Made by a program: the position numbers and the translations under genes. From assembly GCA_030697165.1 (NCBI GenBank), contig JAUYQQ010000003.1, positions 124,001 to 188,000 on the forward strand: a stretch of DNA of 64,000 nucleotides, read 5' to 3'. This DNA is from Acidobacteriota bacterium (GTDB lineage Bacteria > Acidobacteriota > Vicinamibacteria > Vicinamibacterales > UBA2999). Positions 39,060 to 46,656 of this stretch are shown here, in pieces; position 1 is the first letter of the stretch, and every line of letters begins with the position of its first letter. Below the pieces are notes generated by a model, which saw only the letters and a program-made list of their open reading frames with translations, did no database searches and was not told the DNA's origin.

Positions 39060-39526
39060 ACGCTGCAGTGAGCCGGGTAACCGCTGCCATCAGTAACCTT
39101 GCCGCGAGGTGAGAAGTGCTGGCGGGAGAGGAAAGTCCGAACTCCACAGGGCAGTGCGCCGGGTAATTCCCGGGCGGGGCGACCCGACGGACAGTGGCAC
39201 AGAAAATATACCGCCCTGAGCGAGGGGCGGCGGGCCGTGAGGCCCGTCGTCCCGAGTCGAAGGGTAAGGGTGAAATGGTGGGGTAAGAGCCCACCGCGCG
39301 CTTGGTAACAAGCGTGGCAGGCCAAACCCCGCACGGAGCAAGACCAAATAGGGAGACGAGGCCCCCCGGCGCAAGCTGGGGACCGCCACAGGCGGCCCGC
39401 CTGAGGTCTCCGGGTAGGTTGCTCGACCCCGCCAGTAATGTCGGGGCTAGAGGAATGGTTACCCTCGCGGCGCTCGCAAGGGCGTCGCGGGACAGAATTC
39501 GGCTTATAGGCTCACTGCGGCACTCT
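39060..39526 (+). ncRNA. rnpB: RNase P RNA, class A
   Basis: Conserved elements in order: GAGGAAAGTCCGAACTCC (P4 5' side), GGCAGTG, GGTAAGGGTGAAATGGTGG, CGGAGCAAGACCAAATAGG, GTAGGTTGCTCGACC, TAGAGGAATGG, GACAGAATTCGGCTTATA (P4 3' side). The ends pair: GCTGCAGTGAGCC near 39062-39074 against GGCTCACTGCGGC near 39509-39521, which forms P1. It processes the 5' end of pre-tRNA. It begins about 3 nt after the regulator's stop codon and ends about 15 nt before the epimerase ATG. Exact ends are approximate. Confidence 0.95.
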
Positions 39527-39540
39527 TTGGGAAAACGTTG

Positions 39541-40473
39541 ATGTCCACTTATCTCGTGACCGGCGGTGCCGGCTTCATCGGCTCTCACCTGTCGGCCGCG
39601 CTCGCCGCCCGCGGCCACCGCGTGCGGGTCGTCGACAACCTGGTGACCGGCTTTGAGCACAACCTGCAGCCGGGCGTGGAGTTCACGGCCGGCGACCTGG
39701 CCGAGGCCGACACGGCCGCGGCGGCGGTGGTGGGTGTCGACTACGTGCTGCACCAGGCCGCCATTCCGTCGGTGCCGCGCTCGGTCAAGAATCCGCGCGA
39801 GTCGCACCGGGCCAACGTCGACGGCATGCTCAACATCCTGGTGGCGGCCAAAGACGCGGGCGTCAAGCGCATCGTGTTCGCCGGGTCGTCGTCGGTCTAT
39901 GGCGACCAGCCGACGCTGCCCAAGCGCGAAGACATGCCCACCAAGCCGATGACGCCGTACGCGTTGCAGAAGCTGGTCAGCGAGCAATACGGGCAGATGT
40001 TCACGCGCCTCTATGGGCTGGAAGTCGTGACCACGCGCTATTTCAATGTGTTTGGGCCGCGGCAGGATCCCGGCTCACCGTACTCCGGCGTGATCTCGTT
40101 GTTCATCAAGTCGCTGCTCGATGGCACGCGACCGGTGATCTACGGCGACGGCGGCCAGACTCGCGACTTCACGTTTGTGAGCAATGTCGTGGACGGCGTG
40201 CTGCGCGCGGCCGAGACGCCTGGCGTGGGCGGGGAAGTCTTCAACGTGGCGACCGGCGGGCGCGTGTCGCTCAACGAGCTGCTGACGACGCTGAAGAAGA
40301 TCATCGGGTCTGACGTCGACGCGATCTACGAGGAGGCGCGGACCGGTGACGTGCGCGATTCGCAGGCTGACATCGCGAAAGCCGAGCGCCTGCTCGGCTA
40401 CCGGCCGACGGTGACGCTCGAGGACGGGCTTCGCCAGACCGTGGCCTGGTTCCGCTCCGCGTCGTCTATGTAG
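39541..40473 (+). CDS. UDP-sugar 4-epimerase-like (GalE/WbpP type)
   Basis: 310 aa from ATG 39541; a TTG three bases upstream is also possible. Rossmann motif YLVTGGAGFIGSHL, VLHQAAIPSVPRSV, FAGSSSVYGD, active-site YALQK (YxxxK), RYFNVFGPRQDP and TRDFTFVSNVVDGV. This is an extended SDR close to UDP-GlcNAc/UDP-glucose 4-epimerases, feeding surface glycans. Its stop codon and last Met are contributed by a dispersed repeat that begins at 40468. It converges on, and overlaps by 76 nt, the phosphatase-like gene. Confidence 0.85.
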   Translation: MSTYLVTGGAGFIGSHLSAALAARGHRVRVVDNLVTGFEHNLQPGVEFTAGDLAEADTAAAAVVGVDYVLHQAAIPSVPRSVKNPRESHRANVDGMLNILVAAKDAGVKRIVFAGSSSVYGDQPTLPKREDMPTKPMTPYALQKLVSEQYGQMFTRLYGLEVVTTRYFNVFGPRQDPGSPYSGVISLFIKSLLDGTRPVIYGDGGQTRDFTFVSNVVDGVLRAAETPGVGGEVFNVATGGRVSLNELLTTLKKIIGSDVDAIYEEARTGDVRDSQADIAKAERLLGYRPTVTLEDGLRQTVAWFRSASSM

Positions 40474-41714
40474 TGTCCGCCTTCTTGACCGCCGTAGCCT
40501 TGGCGAAGGTGGTTAGGCGGACCTTCGAGCGGCACCTTCCCGTCTTCGTAGATGGCGGTGAGTACGTCGCCTTCGATCAGCAGGGCCGACGCGCGGCCCT
40601 TGTAATAGCTCAACATCCCCGTATCGATCAGGATCGCGCGGCCACCGAAGCGGGCGTTGATCCGCCGGTTCTGCTGCGGCGTGTGGCCAGTTACGAACCG
40701 CCTGGCGTCGTACCGCTGCAGCAGCGCCGCGAACGGCCCGCCACTCGCGTCGTCTGGCAGCGTGGCGAGTCCGCGATACCAGAGCGGGCCGTCGCCGGCC
40801 ACCACCAGCCACGTGTCGATCTTCAGGATCTCCTGCGCCTCGAGCAGCAACGCCGTGTTCAGCTTTGAGCGGTCAGGTTGCTTGCCTTCGGCCTGGGCCG
40901 CGGCGATCAGCGCGTTGGCGGTGCCGATTTCGTTCGAGGCGACCTGCAGGATTTCCTGCAGCGTGAAGAACGGCAGCGCGAGCTTCTGGGCCACCAGCAG
41001 GTCCCTGAACCGGTCGAGCCGCCGCACTTCGGCGCGGAGCAGGGTGTTCATGTCGTCGAACTTGGGTGGCGCGGTGTCGGGGTCGAACCCGGCGTGCATG
41101 AAGATTGAGCCTTCGTGCCGCAAGACCATGTCCTTGTCGCGCAGCCACCGGCCGTACTTCCCCTTCGGCGCGAAGGCCTCGCGATACTCGACGTAGCCGG
41201 GCGGGTGCGTGGTGAGCCACGCGTCGCGCGTTTGCCCGTAGACCGGCGGCACGGACGCGCCCTTCGCCACGCGGGCGGCCGCCAGGGCGGCGTACTGCGA
41301 CCAGGCCTCCTGGCGCCGCGCCTCGGAGTTGGCATCGGCAAAGGTGGCGAAGATCTCGCGGGTGACGTCGCGCGTATCGCCGATGAGGTTCATCACCTCA
41401 TGATTGCCAAGCAGCGACACGACGCGGCCGCCGGCCTTCCTGGCCTGCGGTTCAAGCGCCATCAGCAGGTCGAGCACGGCGCGCGTGCCGTCGCCGCGGT
41501 CGGTGTAATCGCCGGTTTGAATGAGGTGGGTGCGGCCGCCGGTCCAGCGGCCGTCAGCGCCGGTCAGTCCGGCAACCTTCAGGATCGAGGTGAACTCATC
41601 GATCGCGCCGTGGATGTCGCCGATCGCGACGACCCGCGGCGAGCCTTGCGCGGTGAGGAGTGCGGCGGGCGCACCCAGGAGCGCGCCGGCCAGCAAGGCT
41701 GCAACAATCCGCAT
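40398..41714 (-). CDS. exported PPP-like metallophosphatase
   Basis: 438 aa. Signal peptide MRIVAALLAGALLGAPAALL then TAQGSPRVV. Metallophosphatase motifs: GDIHG at 32-36, GDYTDRGDG, LGNHE, FVTGHTPQ and LIDTGM. It resembles bacterial PPP-like (Shewanella-like) phosphatases. The fold is complete at DGKVPLEG. The following ~45 residues (PPNHLRQGYGGQEGGHYIDD..) are read from a dispersed repeat and then from the antisense of the epimerase, so the original stop appears lost. It starts 2 nt after an exported kinase-like gene, and the pair looks like an operon for phosphorylation and dephosphorylation outside the cytoplasm. Confidence 0.8.
   Translation of the reverse strand: MRIVAALLAGALLGAPAALLTAQGSPRVVAIGDIHGAIDEFTSILKVAGLTGADGRWTGGRTHLIQTGDYTDRGDGTRAVLDLLMALEPQARKAGGRVVSLLGNHEVMNLIGDTRDVTREIFATFADANSEARRQEAWSQYAALAAARVAKGASVPPVYGQTRDAWLTTHPPGYVEYREAFAPKGKYGRWLRDKDMVLRHEGSIFMHAGFDPDTAPPKFDDMNTLLRAEVRRLDRFRDLLVAQKLALPFFTLQEILQVASNEIGTANALIAAAQAEGKQPDRSKLNTALLLEAQEILKIDTWLVVAGDGPLWYRGLATLPDDASGGPFAALLQRYDARRFVTGHTPQQNRRINARFGGRAILIDTGMLSYYKGRASALLIEGDVLTAIYEDGKVPLEGPPNHLRQGYGGQEGGHYIDDAERNQATVWRSPSSSVTVGR
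40468..40523. repeat. composite palindromic repeat at convergent 3' ends
   Basis: Outer arms ATGTAGTGTCCGCC and GGCGGACC match the pattern of 52319-52344. Between them is the family-2 core CCGCCGTAGCCTTGGCGAAGG. It supplies ATG TAG as the last two codons of the epimerase and, on the other strand, the peptide LRQGYGGQEGG in the phosphatase. Confidence 0.85.
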
Positions 41715-41716
41715 CC

Positions 41717-42529
41717 CTAATCGTAGAACACAGACTCCCCGCGCTTGGCGACCATTTTATTGATCTCTTCAGCCATTTTGTCGCGCCGCAGCAAGAGCGC
41801 CTTCTTTTCCTTCTCGCCGACCCATTCCCCAAGCCCCTGGTTGAGCTGGTCGAACGTCAGCGCCTGCATCTTCGTCCACAACTGCCGGTCCACGCGGCCG
41901 AGTGGCGCCATGCCCTTGAGGTCTTTCTTGTCGATGAAGGCGCGCGAGTGGTCGATCAGGAACAGGTGCCAATCGTCGTCGTAGATCAGGTTGCCCTGGT
42001 TGCGATCGATGTTCGCGATTAGCTGATCGAACATTTTCATGCGGGTCAGCTGGATGCTCCATTTGGGCTCAGGCCCCTGCGGGGGCTTTTCGACGCTCCA
42101 TGGCTTGGTGTTCTCGACCCACAGGACCGCTGCGCCCTTCCGGCCGCTGATCGTGCGTTCGACGATGGGCGGGACCATGTGGAGGTCGAGCATGCGGTCG
42201 AACTTGTAGGCGGCGATTTCGGCCTTGTAGCTCTCCATGTAGCCCTTGCTGTAGCCGGGGTTCAGGGCCTTCCAGGCAAAGCGCTCGGCGGGGCCGCCCG
42301 GTTCGAGCGTGGCGCGCTGCGGCTTCGTGACGCCGATCGGCACCGCCTCCATCTTGAGGATCGCGCCTTCGGCGAGGTGCTTCTCGATGGCGTCTTCGTG
42401 GCCAGCCCACACCAGTGAGCACTGCGCCATCCGCTGGGTGACCGGGTTCTGCGCCGACACCGTGGCCGTGAGCACGGCCGCAGCAGCAAGGGCCGTCAGG
42501 CCGGCGGGAAGGAAAGTGTGTTTTCGCAT
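41717..42529 (-). CDS. exported kinase-like protein (HipA/FAM20/PI-kinase-like fold)
   Basis: 270 aa from ATG 42529, with AGAGGA 7 nt upstream; another ATG at 42535. Signal peptide MRKHTFLPAGLTALAAAAVL then TATVSAQ. GVTKPQRATLEPGG with FAWK (K87) resembles the ATP-anchoring strand; EIAAYKFDRML carries a likely helix-C glutamate; VPPIVERTISGRKGAA; the catalytic loop NIDRNQGN (D175, N177, N180) and metal-site LIDHSRAF (D193) follow the pattern of HipA, FAM20 and PI3/4-kinase-like enzymes. A cytoplasmic enzyme would not carry this leader, so it is probably periplasmic or surface. The gene is 2 nt upstream of the phosphatase gene. Kinase activity is inferred, not proved. Confidence 0.65.
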   Translation of the reverse strand: MRKHTFLPAGLTALAAAAVLTATVSAQNPVTQRMAQCSLVWAGHEDAIEKHLAEGAILKMEAVPIGVTKPQRATLEPGGPAERFAWKALNPGYSKGYMESYKAEIAAYKFDRMLDLHMVPPIVERTISGRKGAAVLWVENTKPWSVEKPPQGPEPKWSIQLTRMKMFDQLIANIDRNQGNLIYDDDWHLFLIDHSRAFIDKKDLKGMAPLGRVDRQLWTKMQALTFDQLNQGLGEWVGEKEKKALLLRRDKMAEEINKMVAKRGESVFYD

Positions 42530-42945
42530 GTTCATCCTCTGGTGGCCGATCGCCGGTGTCAGGCGCGGCGGCTCGGTCGGTCCGGATTGTAGCAGGACAC
42601 GGGAACCGCAGTTGCCTTCGGCGCAACCGCGGTTGCCCGTGGGACCCTCGCCGATCAGGCCCGAAATGGCCTTCCTCACCACCGAGAGGGAACGCGAGTT
42701 GGCGCCAGCCCACGGCCGACGCGTCCAGGACCGCGGCGGGAAACGCCGGAAGCACCCCGCGGTGAATCGGTTGCGGCGATTCACCTGAGCCGGAGCGCGC
42801 CTTGCTCTGCTGCGCACTGACTGCGCGGCTCTGTCCGCTGATGGCCGCCTGACCGTACGTCGTCATCGAACCTTCCCGCGCAGTCACCAAATCAAATCAC
42901 CAACTCACCAAATCACCACGTTACCCACTGATTAGGAGGAACCCC
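42530..42945. other. 416-nt intergenic region between divergent genes
   Basis: No convincing gene is visible. It contains a strong inverted repeat (CACGGGAACCGC at ~42597 pairing with GCGGTTGCCCGTG at ~42630), a run of TCACCAAATCA-type repeats (42887-42921) and, at its end, AGGAGG before the ATG at 42946. Promoters for both flanking genes are expected here, but none is clear. Confidence 0.5.
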
Positions 42946-43275
42946 ATGCGATCAACTCTTTCGACGGCCTTGGCCTTGTGTGCACTGCTCATCGCCGGCA
43001 CGCCGGTCGATTCGGCGCCACTTTACGCCCAGGCACCGGCGGCCGAGAAAACGACGGTCAACCTCAACGCGGCGACCCTCGATCAGCTCGCCACCCTGCC
43101 GGGCATCGGTCCCAAGGTGGCCGAGCGCATTCTCGAGTACCGAACCAAGAATGGCGGCTTCAAGAAGATCGAAGAGCTGATGAACGTAAAGGGCATCGGC
43201 GAGAAGAGCTTCCTGAAGATCAAGCCGCTTGTCAGTGTGGCCAAGCCTGACAAGGCCAGCGGTGGCGGCGAGTGA
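42946..43275 (+). CDS. ComEA-like helix-hairpin-helix DNA-binding protein, exported
   Basis: 109 aa, ATG with AGGAGG 8 nt upstream. A signal peptide is followed by a short linker, then VNLNAATLDQLATLPGIGPK and VAERILEYRTKNGGFKKIEE, LMNVKGIGEKSFLKIKPL, the double HhH of ComEA. In competent bacteria ComEA binds incoming DNA in the periplasm. The next genes are a pseudopilin and a PilZ-like protein, which fits a DNA-uptake or pilus function. It overlaps the pseudopilin start by 14 nt. Confidence 0.88.
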   Translation: MRSTLSTALALCALLIAGTPVDSAPLYAQAPAAEKTTVNLNAATLDQLATLPGIGPKVAERILEYRTKNGGFKKIEELMNVKGIGEKSFLKIKPLVSVAKPDKASGGGE

Positions 43276-43849
43276 GCGTGGACTCGCGCTGATCGACGTG
43301 GTCGTCGCCGCTGGGCTCAGCCTGGTGTTGGCTGCGATCGCGGTGCCGGTGGTCGGTGGCACCCTGGATCGCGAGCACGTGATTGTTGGGACGCAGTACC
43401 TGGCGGCGCAACTGCAGCGGGCGCGGCTCGAGTCGCTCAAGCGAGGCGCGGCCGTAGCGGTCAGGTTCGAACAGCTGGACGGCCGGACGGCCATCCAGCT
43501 GTTCGTCGACGGCAACGGCAACGGAGTACTTCAGAAGGACATCGATCGGCTGGCGGATCCGGTACTGACGCCCGTTAACTGGATCGACGATCACGCGCGT
43601 GGCGTGGCGTTGCGCATCAACCAGCCGATTGCTGACGTGGGTACCGGCGGCGCCATGGCCACTGGCGCCGATCCGCTGCGCATCGGCAACTCGTCGCTGG
43701 TGTCGTTCAGTCCGCTCGGCGGTTCGACCAGCGGCACCTTGTACCTGGCGGCTCAGCGCGGACCGCAAATGGCGATTCGAATCTACGGTGCTACCGGCCG
43801 CGTGCGCGTCCTGATGTTCGATGCGCGGGCGCGGCAATGGCGGCCGTAG
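43262..43849 (+). CDS. type IV pilin-like protein (GspH/FimT pseudopilin)
   Basis: 195 aa from GTG 43262, giving the short prepilin leader MAASERG. Processing would fall after G7, and the mature protein begins LALIDVVVAAGLSLVLAAIA. In canonical pilins residue 5 is Glu; here it is Asp, which is conservative. LAAQLQRARLESLKRGAAVA and VRFEQLDGRTAIQLFVDGNG are typical of GspH/FimT-type minor pilins. It would initiate a pilus or pseudopilus. The longer GTG at 43229 breaks the leader pattern. Confidence 0.8.
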   Translation: MAASERGLALIDVVVAAGLSLVLAAIAVPVVGGTLDREHVIVGTQYLAAQLQRARLESLKRGAAVAVRFEQLDGRTAIQLFVDGNGNGVLQKDIDRLADPVLTPVNWIDDHARGVALRINQPIADVGTGGAMATGADPLRIGNSSLVSFSPLGGSTSGTLYLAAQRGPQMAIRIYGATGRVRVLMFDARARQWRP

Positions 43850-44169
43850 CGCGACAGCTGATCGAGCGCCGTCTCGAGCGGCGCCTGTCGGGCGGCGGCC
43901 CACGGTTTGCGGCGGGCGCCGTGCTGCGGCCCGGCCAGGCGGTGGTCCTGGTCAACATCAGCAGCCGTGCCGCGCTGGTCGAATCGGGAACGCGGCTACG
44001 GCCTGGCGCTCATACCGAGTTGCAGTTGTGCGGTGGCGGGGCTCGCTCGTGCGTGCGGGGCCGCGTGGAACGGTGCCACGTCGCGCGCCTTGATCCGCTG
44101 CGCTATCACGGCCTCGTGGTCTTCGACGACCGCGTTGAGGTTGGCGCGGCGACGGAGGGTAGCGAGTAG
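43837..44169 (+). CDS. PilZ-like domain protein
   Basis: 110 aa. The N-terminus has RQLIERRLERRLSGGGPRFA, a remnant of the RxxxR pattern. VVLVNISSRAALVESGTRLR resembles the D/NxSxxG loop, and LRPGAHTELQLCGGG follows; PilZ domains bind c-di-GMP through these residues. The loop reads NISSRAA (no Gly), so binding is uncertain. It overlaps the pseudopilin gene by 13 nt and is probably co-translated with it. Confidence 0.65.
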   Translation: MAAVARQLIERRLERRLSGGGPRFAAGAVLRPGQAVVLVNISSRAALVESGTRLRPGAHTELQLCGGGARSCVRGRVERCHVARLDPLRYHGLVVFDDRVEVGAATEGSE

Positions 44170-44294
44170 CGGGTGCCCGGCGTTTGCCGCCTGTGTGGCG
44201 GCATCACGGGCAGCGAATACCCAGGCAGCGCGAGGTGAGTCTGGCGAGCCGGCTGACGGAGCGGGATTTGCGCCAAACCCAAGCCGGCCAGAGT

Positions 44295-44309
44295 TGGCAT
44301 CAGCTTTGT
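44295..44309 (+). promoter_or_regulatory. weak sigma-54-type promoter
   Basis: TGGCAT, five bases, TTGT, about 38 nt before the ATG at 44347. The -24 element fits TGGCAC-type, but -12 is GT rather than GC, so support is weak. Confidence 0.2.
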
Positions 44310-44346
44310 TAGCCGTCCCAGCACTCGTCATGGAGAGGGGCAGCGT

Positions 44347-45762
44347 ATGAGGGGCGGCAACAGAGTCATGGCCTCGGCCGGCGCGTCGGGCGTGCAGCGC
44401 CGGAGCGCCGACCGGCGCAGTGGCATCTTTCCGATCCTCCGCCAGGTGGCGGCGGACCTGGTGGGTACCGAAGATCGTCGCAACCTGGCGGCGTTGCTCG
44501 TCCAACGCCTGCGCCGCCTGAACGGCGTGCGCAGCATCCGGTTGAACGAGCTGTCGGCTTCGATGCCGACGCGGTCGTTGCAACCGATCCGGGCCCGCGA
44601 CTACGTGGCGTACGTGGTCCCGGTGAAGGAACCTGGGCGGCAGGTCGTGCTCGAGGCGGCGTTCGATGCGCGGCGCGGGCCGGATGCGTGGACCTGCCAG
44701 GTCATCGAGGCGGCCGCGAACCTGGCGGCGCTGTTGATCGAAGCCGAGCGGCTGGCGAACTCGTCGACGCTGTTGAGGGCCACCGAGCGCGATGGCGCCG
44801 CCCCCTTGATTGGTTCGAGCGAGGTGATGCGCGCGTTGCGCGACCGGGTTGAGCGCGTGGCCAGCACCGACTTCACCGTGCTGATCGAGGGCGAGAGTGG
44901 CGTCGGGAAGGAGCTGGTGGCCCGACAGATTCACGAGTTGGGACGGCGCCGGCAGGGACCGTTCGTCGCCATCAACTGCGCGGCGCTGGTCGAAACGCTG
45001 ATCGAGGCCGAGCTGTTCGGCATCGAGGAACGCACCGCGACCGGCGTGCGCGGCCGGCGCGGCAAGTTCGAGCACGCCGATGGCGGCACCCTGTTTCTGG
45101 ACGAGGTGTCGGACCTGTCGACGGCGGCGCAGGCGAAGCTGCTGCGCGCCATCCCGGACTTCACCGTCGAGCGGGTGGGCGGCAACGGCGCGCGGCGCAT
45201 CGACACGCGGATTGTCGCCGCCACCAATCGGCCCCTGGCGGCGCTGGTGGAGCAGGGCCTGTTCCGGACCGACCTGTTCTATCGCCTTAGCGGAGTCGAG
45301 ATCGCGGTGCCGCCCTTGCGGCGCCGCAAGGGCGACATCCTGGAACTGGCGCAGTACTTCCTGGCGCGCCACGACGGCCGCGGGCGGTTGAGCATGACGC
45401 CGGCCGCCGTCGACGCACTGATCGCGTACGACTGGCCTGGCAATGTGCGCGAGTTGGAGCGGATGCTCGAAGGCGCGATCGCGACGGCCGAATCGCGCCA
45501 GATCAGCGTGGACGACTTGCCGATCAGTCTGCGGGGCACGTATGGCGACGTGCTGGTGCCGGCGTTCCGGCTCGGCGACACCATGCGCGCGTGGGGCAGC
45601 CGTTATGCCCGGCTCGTGCTCGAACGTCATGCGGGCAACAAGCGACAGGCGTGCCGCATGCTCGACATCAGTTACCACACGCTCAATGCCTACCTTCGCT
45701 ATCGCCCGGCGCCGTCAGCGCCGCCGACCGACGGGGTGAGCGCACTGGTGTCGCCGCCGTAA
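44347..45762 (+). CDS. sigma-54-activator-like AAA+ regulator lacking the GAFTGA loop
   Basis: 471 aa, ATG with GAGAGGGG upstream. The N-terminal ~150 residues have a GAF-like look, without a receiver aspartate. AAA+ core: GESGVGKE (182-189), QGPFVAINCAALVETLIEAE, Walker B GGTLFLDEVSDLS, and the R-finger region FRTDLFYRLSGVEI. Where GAFTGA should be, the sequence reads ELFGIEERTATGVRGRRGKFE, so the loop that touches sigma-54 is replaced. The C-terminal HTH is HAGNKRQACRMLDISYHTLN. It may regulate through DNA binding and ATPase without sigma-54. The adjacent pilin/ComEA genes are candidate targets. Confidence 0.85.
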   Translation: MRGGNRVMASAGASGVQRRSADRRSGIFPILRQVAADLVGTEDRRNLAALLVQRLRRLNGVRSIRLNELSASMPTRSLQPIRARDYVAYVVPVKEPGRQVVLEAAFDARRGPDAWTCQVIEAAANLAALLIEAERLANSSTLLRATERDGAAPLIGSSEVMRALRDRVERVASTDFTVLIEGESGVGKELVARQIHELGRRRQGPFVAINCAALVETLIEAELFGIEERTATGVRGRRGKFEHADGGTLFLDEVSDLSTAAQAKLLRAIPDFTVERVGGNGARRIDTRIVAATNRPLAALVEQGLFRTDLFYRLSGVEIAVPPLRRRKGDILELAQYFLARHDGRGRLSMTPAAVDALIAYDWPGNVRELERMLEGAIATAESRQISVDDLPISLRGTYGDVLVPAFRLGDTMRAWGSRYARLVLERHAGNKRQACRMLDISYHTLNAYLRYRPAPSAPPTDGVSALVSPP

Positions 45763-45794
45763 GCCGACACGCCTCAACGGTTTCGTACTGGTTT

Positions 45795-45810
45795 GCCGGA
45801 GGCCTCCGGC
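45795..45810. repeat. perfect 16-nt palindrome GCCGGAGGCCTCCGGC
   Basis: In the gap between the AAA+ regulator and the next small gene. It could be a terminator stem (no T-run) or a binding site. No gene is seen in 45763-45906. Confidence 0.5.
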
Positions 45811-45906
45811 AGGTTGAAGACGGCGAGGCAGGGCGGGGGTGCCGTGCGGTCATGCGCCGATCTTCGAGATGGGTGCGCCAAAAGCACACCCGGGTCGGAG
45901 GAAGTC

Positions 45907-46623
45907 ATGAATCGAAAGCTGTGGTTGGGAATCGTGATGTTGGCAGCCATCGCCACGCCGTCGGCGCGGCCGGAAGCCGCGCCTCGCAAGGCTGGTGAGA
46001 CGACGTTCACCATGGGATGGGAGAAGGAGCAGCCGACGCTGCGGGCTGAAGGGCGCGGCGTCAAGTTTTTCAAGCGGGTGGGGCGCGACACGGTGTCCCT
46101 TCGCGTGGAGGTGCCTGGCGACGTCATTGAGTTGGAAGCCGGTACCAACGGGGCCATCCGAGTCGGTCGAATGGGCCGTGTCCTGCGGCTACAGATGGCC
46201 GATCCCTTCGAGGCCAACATTGCGAAGGTGCAAAAGCTGATGGTGGGGTCGAAGGCGCTCGACGGCTTCGAGAGCTTAATCGTCGCGCTCGCCGCGAACG
46301 ACTCGCCGCAGGCCCAGTCGTTGAGGTCGTCGCATGCGCTCCTGAACGCGGTGCGCGGCCTCGCGGTGACGGCGACCCGGCCCATGCCAGCCGGCACGCG
46401 ACAAGCGACGCTGGCGTCGTTCAAGGATCGCACTGAGGGACCTTACGCTTGCTGGGCGGAGTACGCGCACACCGTGAATGTGTACAACTGGGAGTTCAAC
46501 GCCTGCGTCTCGGACTACTGGTGGGTTCCCGGGTGGACGGCTGCCTGCGGGTTCCAGTTCGCGCTGCAGTCCGAGTTGGCCTGGTTCTGGTTGATCGGTT
46601 GCTCCGGCGGGGTGCCGGTCTAG
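45907..46623 (+). CDS. exported protein of unknown function
   Basis: 238 aa from ATG 45907, with GGAGGA 5-10 nt upstream. N-terminal signal peptide (LWLGIVMLAAIATPSARPEA). The middle resembles a beta-rich domain (VSLRVEVPGDVIELEAGTNG, GRVLRLQMADPFEAN). The C-terminal ~60 residues are rich in Trp, Tyr and Cys (CWAEYAHTVNVYNWEFNACV, YWWVPGWTAACGF) and may be a disulfide-bonded surface patch. I recognise no family. It is followed 33 nt later by a small membrane protein. Confidence 0.6.
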   Translation: MNRKLWLGIVMLAAIATPSARPEAAPRKAGETTFTMGWEKEQPTLRAEGRGVKFFKRVGRDTVSLRVEVPGDVIELEAGTNGAIRVGRMGRVLRLQMADPFEANIAKVQKLMVGSKALDGFESLIVALAANDSPQAQSLRSSHALLNAVRGLAVTATRPMPAGTRQATLASFKDRTEGPYACWAEYAHTVNVYNWEFNACVSDYWWVPGWTAACGFQFALQSELAWFWLIGCSGGVPV

Positions 46624-46656
46624 GATCTCTCTGTTCACTGCGGAAGGAGGCCGTTG

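Noticed and set aside
45763-45906. c-di-GMP riboswitch before the unknown secreted protein
   Set aside because: I looked for the GEMM core and did not find it; only a GCCGGAGGCCTCCGGC palindrome is clear.
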